Below are positions 61,373 to 64,000 of a stretch of DNA of 64,000 nt, in pieces. The notes beneath the pieces were generated by a model. It had not been told where the DNA came from and did no database searches. It saw only the letters and a list, made by a program, of their open reading frames with translations. How positions within the stretch are numbered: the stretch's first letter is position 1; each line of letters begins with the position of its first letter. The stretch is from contig JAVEZQ010000003.1 of the NCBI GenBank assembly GCA_034002905.1, positions 1 through 64,000 of the forward strand, given 5' to 3'. The position numbers and the translations under genes were made by a program. The stretch comes from UBA8914 sp034002905 (lineage in GTDB: Bacteria > Pseudomonadota > Alphaproteobacteria > UBA9219).

Positions 61373-61399
61373 TTTCCTCACATAACACCCAGTATTTTC

Positions 61400-61561
61400 T
61401 TATGATGTTCTCAAGCTATCCTCAACCGTCTGGAACACTTCTCTCAGTTTCGGGCCAAGGGTCAACAGAACGGTAACGATCGCAACCGCGATAAGAGAGG
61501 CGATCAAACCATATTCAATAGCTGTTGCACCCTCTTCTTCTCTTATAAAACGTGTTAGCAT
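61400..61561 (-). CDS. flp: Flp/Fap-type pilin (second copy)
   Basis: The 53-residue product has the Flp signature EEEGATAIEYGLIASLIAVAIV and a short charged end, with the same length as the pilin at 4.2 kb but different flanks. GGAG lies 7 bases before ATG 61561. It is monocistronic, without tad genes. It lies between ihfA and the ligase-luxC locus. Confidence 0.9.
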   Translation of the reverse strand: MLTRFIREEEGATAIEYGLIASLIAVAIVTVLLTLGPKLREVFQTVEDSLRTS

Positions 61562-61901
61562 CTGACTTCTCCATCCATGTTGTTCAACAATAAACTGAGC
61601 GGCGTTGCTGGGCTTTCTCAATTCATATGATAAGGATATCTTAGCACGCCTCCCCTTAAGATATCGTGAACGAAACAGCATATTATGCTTTATTATCAAT
61701 AGGATAATCGATGTAAATCCAAACGGGATTGTTTCAAAATTAGATGTATTCCTAAAAGATTGTCCTCTAAGCTCGTGGAAAACCGGACAAAGTACCTCGT
61801 GCCCTTTGAAGCCAAACCTCGTTGCCTTCCCGCAAAAAGTGGACAAGTCCGCCTCAGGAATGTTATTTTTTAAAAATCATTTCTTAGGGAGAAGCGTTGA
61901 G
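61562..61901. other. Divergent intergenic region between Flp pilin and ligase-luxC genes
   Basis: About 340 bases with no supported gene. An open frame continues upstream of the ligase but without a ribosome binding site or similarity. AT-rich stretches near 61670-61700 could contain promoters for both directions; none stands out. Confidence 0.4.
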
Positions 61902-63053
61902 ATGCAACATTCACTCCCGTTCCTGTCCTTCTTGACAGGCCAGATCGCCTTAGACAGCGCGCCGGCCCTTTCCGACGACGCCTCGGATACTTGGATGAAA
62001 TATGGCGAATTACGGGAGGCTGTCCAAGACCGGCTCAAACGTCTATGCCCCCCCTCTGCCGATTTGCTTAACCCTCGCAGCCTTGTCCTGTGTGCACTTC
62101 CGCAAACAAAGGCTGGCGTTGTGGCATATCTCAGTGCGGTCGCAAGTGGCCACGCCGTCTTGCTCTTGGATGCAAATCTGCCGCGACTTGACCTTTTTCT
62201 CTCAGCCTATGATCCAGATTGGGTGCTGCTCTCTTCGGCCCTTCATCCCGGCGCAGTATACACGCTTGAAGACTGGCCAGAAGAAGGCATTTTTTTGTGG
62301 CGAAAAACCACTTCGTCTGAAGCAATGCCACACCGAGATCTCTTTCTCCTTCTTCGTCCACCGGGCCCACCGGAACAAATCAAAACCGTTCGTTTGTCTT
62401 ATGATAATGTTGCGGCGAACCTTGCCGCCTCGCTAGGGACTCTGCCCATTACCAAAGGAACGCGGGCACTCATTCAAATGCCGTTGAGCTACTCTTTCAG
62501 CCTATCTATTTTGCATATGGCGCTTAGCGTTGGCGGATGCGTCGTCTTAACAGAAAAAGATATCAAGGACCGCGCGCTCTGGACCCTGATCCAAAGGCGG
62601 GACGTCGATTTATTTGCTGGTGTGCCTTTCCATTATGAGTATATCGCCAAGGCGTGTATCGATAATCTGCGCGTACCGCGTCTCAAGATTTTCCTGCAAG
62701 CGGGCGGGCGCATGCCCGTCGAACGCACGCAGGAATTGCTGCGCCAGTTTCAGGCTCGCAGTGCAAGCCTCTTCCTCCTTTATGGACAAACCGAGGCCGC
62801 ACCACGTATCGCGATCTTGCCCGCACATCTTTATCCTGAAAAACTCAACACCGTCGGGCAAGTGGTCACGGGAGGCAGGATCGACATTGCAGAAGGAGGA
62901 CGCCTCATCTATCGGGGACCTAACGTGATGATGGGCTATGCCGAAAAGCGGAGTGATATTGCCCTTGGCAATTCCATGGACGGCGTACTGGATACTGGCG
63001 ATAGAGGAGGACTGGACAAACAAGGCTTTGTCTTTATCGAGGGAAAAGGGTAA
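61902..63053 (+). CDS. Truncated ANL-superfamily ligase paralogue, probably not adenylating
   Basis: The 383-residue product is related along its length to that of the ligase at 47.2 kb: WM-x-YGELR, LVLCALP, VRLSYDN, PLSYSFSLSILHMALSVGGCVVLTE, YGQTEAAPR and GPNVMMGYA are shared. Two things differ. The phosphate-binding loop TSGSTSxxK is replaced by RPPGPPEQIK (152-161), and the protein stops at FIEGKG, so the whole C-terminal subdomain with the catalytic Lys is missing. The frame is otherwise intact and a ribosome binding site (AGGGAG) precedes the ATG. It may bind acyl substrates or partner proteins, or be an early pseudogene. luxC starts 10 bases later. Confidence 0.82.
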   Translation: MQHSLPFLSFLTGQIALDSAPALSDDASDTWMKYGELREAVQDRLKRLCPPSADLLNPRSLVLCALPQTKAGVVAYLSAVASGHAVLLLDANLPRLDLFLSAYDPDWVLLSSALHPGAVYTLEDWPEEGIFLWRKTTSSEAMPHRDLFLLLRPPGPPEQIKTVRLSYDNVAANLAASLGTLPITKGTRALIQMPLSYSFSLSILHMALSVGGCVVLTEKDIKDRALWTLIQRRDVDLFAGVPFHYEYIAKACIDNLRVPRLKIFLQAGGRMPVERTQELLRQFQARSASLFLLYGQTEAAPRIAILPAHLYPEKLNTVGQVVTGGRIDIAEGGRLIYRGPNVMMGYAEKRSDIALGNSMDGVLDTGDRGGLDKQGFVFIEGKG

Positions 63054-63063
63054 AAAAACATCC

Positions 63064-64000
63064 ATGGATGAACTCAGACGCCTTTTTCCTGTGAAAGGCC
63101 CGCTGTCGCTTCAAGAGCTTCAAGCGGCTGTGGCCACATTGCCATTGGTGAAGACCTTGCCGATACCCGAGGCGATTGAAGCCATGTCTCGCCTTTCTTC
63201 CCAGCTGATGAATGACACACGCACGCGCCCTTACCCCGAACTTCAGGCGTTAGGCTTTTGGCTCAGAGCCAAGCACATCACACAGCTGGTCGCTGACTAT
63301 CTGCCTACACCCATAGCAAGCCTTCGTGTGCCACGGGGTGTTGTCTTCCAGATTCCCCCGCATAATGTCGATATCCTGTTTGCCTATAATGCCCTCCTTT
63401 CCTTCCTGTGCGGCAACATCACGCTCGTGAGGCTCTGGACGGACCTCACGCAAGCGCAGTCCCTTTTTCTTGAACTTTTAAACGAAACGTTCAGCCAAGA
63501 ACTGGCCGCTCGCCTGATCTTTATCAGCGCACCCCGTAATGACGCGGTAACAAACGCCCTTTCTTCGTTATGCGATGCCCGCATGCTTTGGGGTGGCGAT
63601 GAAACAACGGAAAAACTCCGCACCCTTCCCTTGCCACCCACGGCCATCGAGACGCGTTTTGTCGACCGGTTTTCTTCGGCGTTAATCAAAGCCGCCGCCT
63701 ATCTAAACGCCTCACGCGAAGAACAGGACAAAGTGATCCATGCCTTTGCACGAGACATTTTTAGCTTTTCCCAAATGGCCTGCACCTCGCCGCGCCAGCT
63801 TTTTTGGTGTGGGACAAAAGAAGACACCGAGCGAGCCCGCGCAAACTTTTACCCTCGTCTCGCCGCGCACGCGAAAAGCTCCTTCAGCCCTCTCGATATG
63901 GGCGACGCCACAGCCAAGCTCAATGCGGATTTTCTTGCGCAACATGATCTTGACCTTGCGGCAAGGCAAAGTTTTGAAGATTATCTCACGGTTCTGACCC
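63064..64000 (+). CDS. luxC: LuxC-type acyl reductase, partial (3' end beyond window)
   Basis: LuxC reduces the acyl group delivered by LuxE to an aldehyde with NADPH, through its own cysteine thioester. The first 312 residues are present. They include LRVPRGVVFQIPPHNVDILFAYNALLSFLCGNITLVRL and the active-site region FSQMACTSPRQLFWCG with the catalytic Cys240. The frame is open to the window end. It starts 10 bases after the truncated ligase. The expected luxE partner in this window is 14 kb upstream; another may follow outside. Confidence 0.9.
   Translation, partial: MDELRRLFPVKGPLSLQELQAAVATLPLVKTLPIPEAIEAMSRLSSQLMNDTRTRPYPELQALGFWLRAKHITQLVADYLPTPIASLRVPRGVVFQIPPHNVDILFAYNALLSFLCGNITLVRLWTDLTQAQSLFLELLNETFSQELAARLIFISAPRNDAVTNALSSLCDARMLWGGDETTEKLRTLPLPPTAIETRFVDRFSSALIKAAAYLNASREEQDKVIHAFARDIFSFSQMACTSPRQLFWCGTKEDTERARANFYPRLAAHAKSSFSPLDMGDATAKLNADFLAQHDLDLAARQSFEDYLTVLT

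Noticed and set aside
1..64000. CRISPR arrays, rRNA genes, complete insertion sequences or prophage
   Set aside because: No regularly spaced repeats, rRNA segments, transposase genes or phage structural genes were seen.

Overview
The window reads as a piece of an alphaproteobacterial chromosome of moderate GC content. The main reasons are a circularly permuted two-piece tmRNA gene next to sspB, the clp/lon/hup protease neighbourhood, the hom-glpX-recJ and ihfA-merR pairings, a DUF1491 gene, an ELM1-type gene, an HpnN-type exporter and a class I PHA synthase. I cannot name the genus. Two Flp pilins, LpxD, MlaA and lipoproteins indicate a diderm with type IVb-like pili.

Layout. 1-17 kb is a protein quality-control region. 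tig, clpP, clpX, lon and hupB all lie on the minus strand in the order usual for alphaproteobacteria, but about 9.6 kb separates clpX from lon. That insert holds a Flp pilin, a tandem pair of unknown paralogues, a two-domain ThyX-like protein, a zeta-toxin-like kinase, tmRNA, sspB, rpsU, a three-gene partner-switching module (receiver-phosphatase, STAS, HATPase) and kdsD. 17-31 kb is mostly housekeeping: tRNA-Leu, nnr, tRNA-His, glnA, recJ, glpX, hom, phaC, a gamma carbonic anhydrase and typA. 31-43 kb mixes core genes (queH, lpxD, nth, ogt, dnaJ, dnaK) with lineage-specific unknowns, including a second tandem pair of unknown paralogues (31.7-33.8 kb).

45.8-50.5 kb is the most unusual accessory block. 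It has an orphan Hpt protein, then four overlapping genes for an acyl carrier protein, a FabG-like reductase, an AMP-forming acyl ligase and a LuxE-type acyl-protein synthetase, then an orphan Imm53 immunity protein and a GNAT acetyltransferase. A related locus starts at 61.9 kb: a shortened paralogue of the ligase with a ruined nucleotide-binding loop, followed by a LuxC-type acyl reductase that runs off the window. Together these look like a luciferase-free fatty-acyl activation and reduction pathway (acyl-ACP or acyl-AMP to LuxE thioester to LuxC aldehyde) split over two loci 12 kb apart. The product is unknown.

50.5-59.4 kb carries envelope and transport genes (ELM1-like, Lrp regulator, HpnN, MlaA, SapC, YejA-like binding protein) plus upp and DUF1491. 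At 59.5-60.4 kb a tRNA-Pro is followed by a small nuclease-like gene and the C-terminal stump of a tyrosine recombinase, which looks like the scar of an integrated element. merR, ihfA and a second lone Flp pilin follow.

Regulatory signals visible by eye include heat-shock-type promoters in front of dnaK and lon, good housekeeping-type promoters before hupB, tRNA-Pro, tRNA-His and the first Flp pilin gene, and several intrinsic terminators. All functional calls come from reading motifs and family features; no database search was run.
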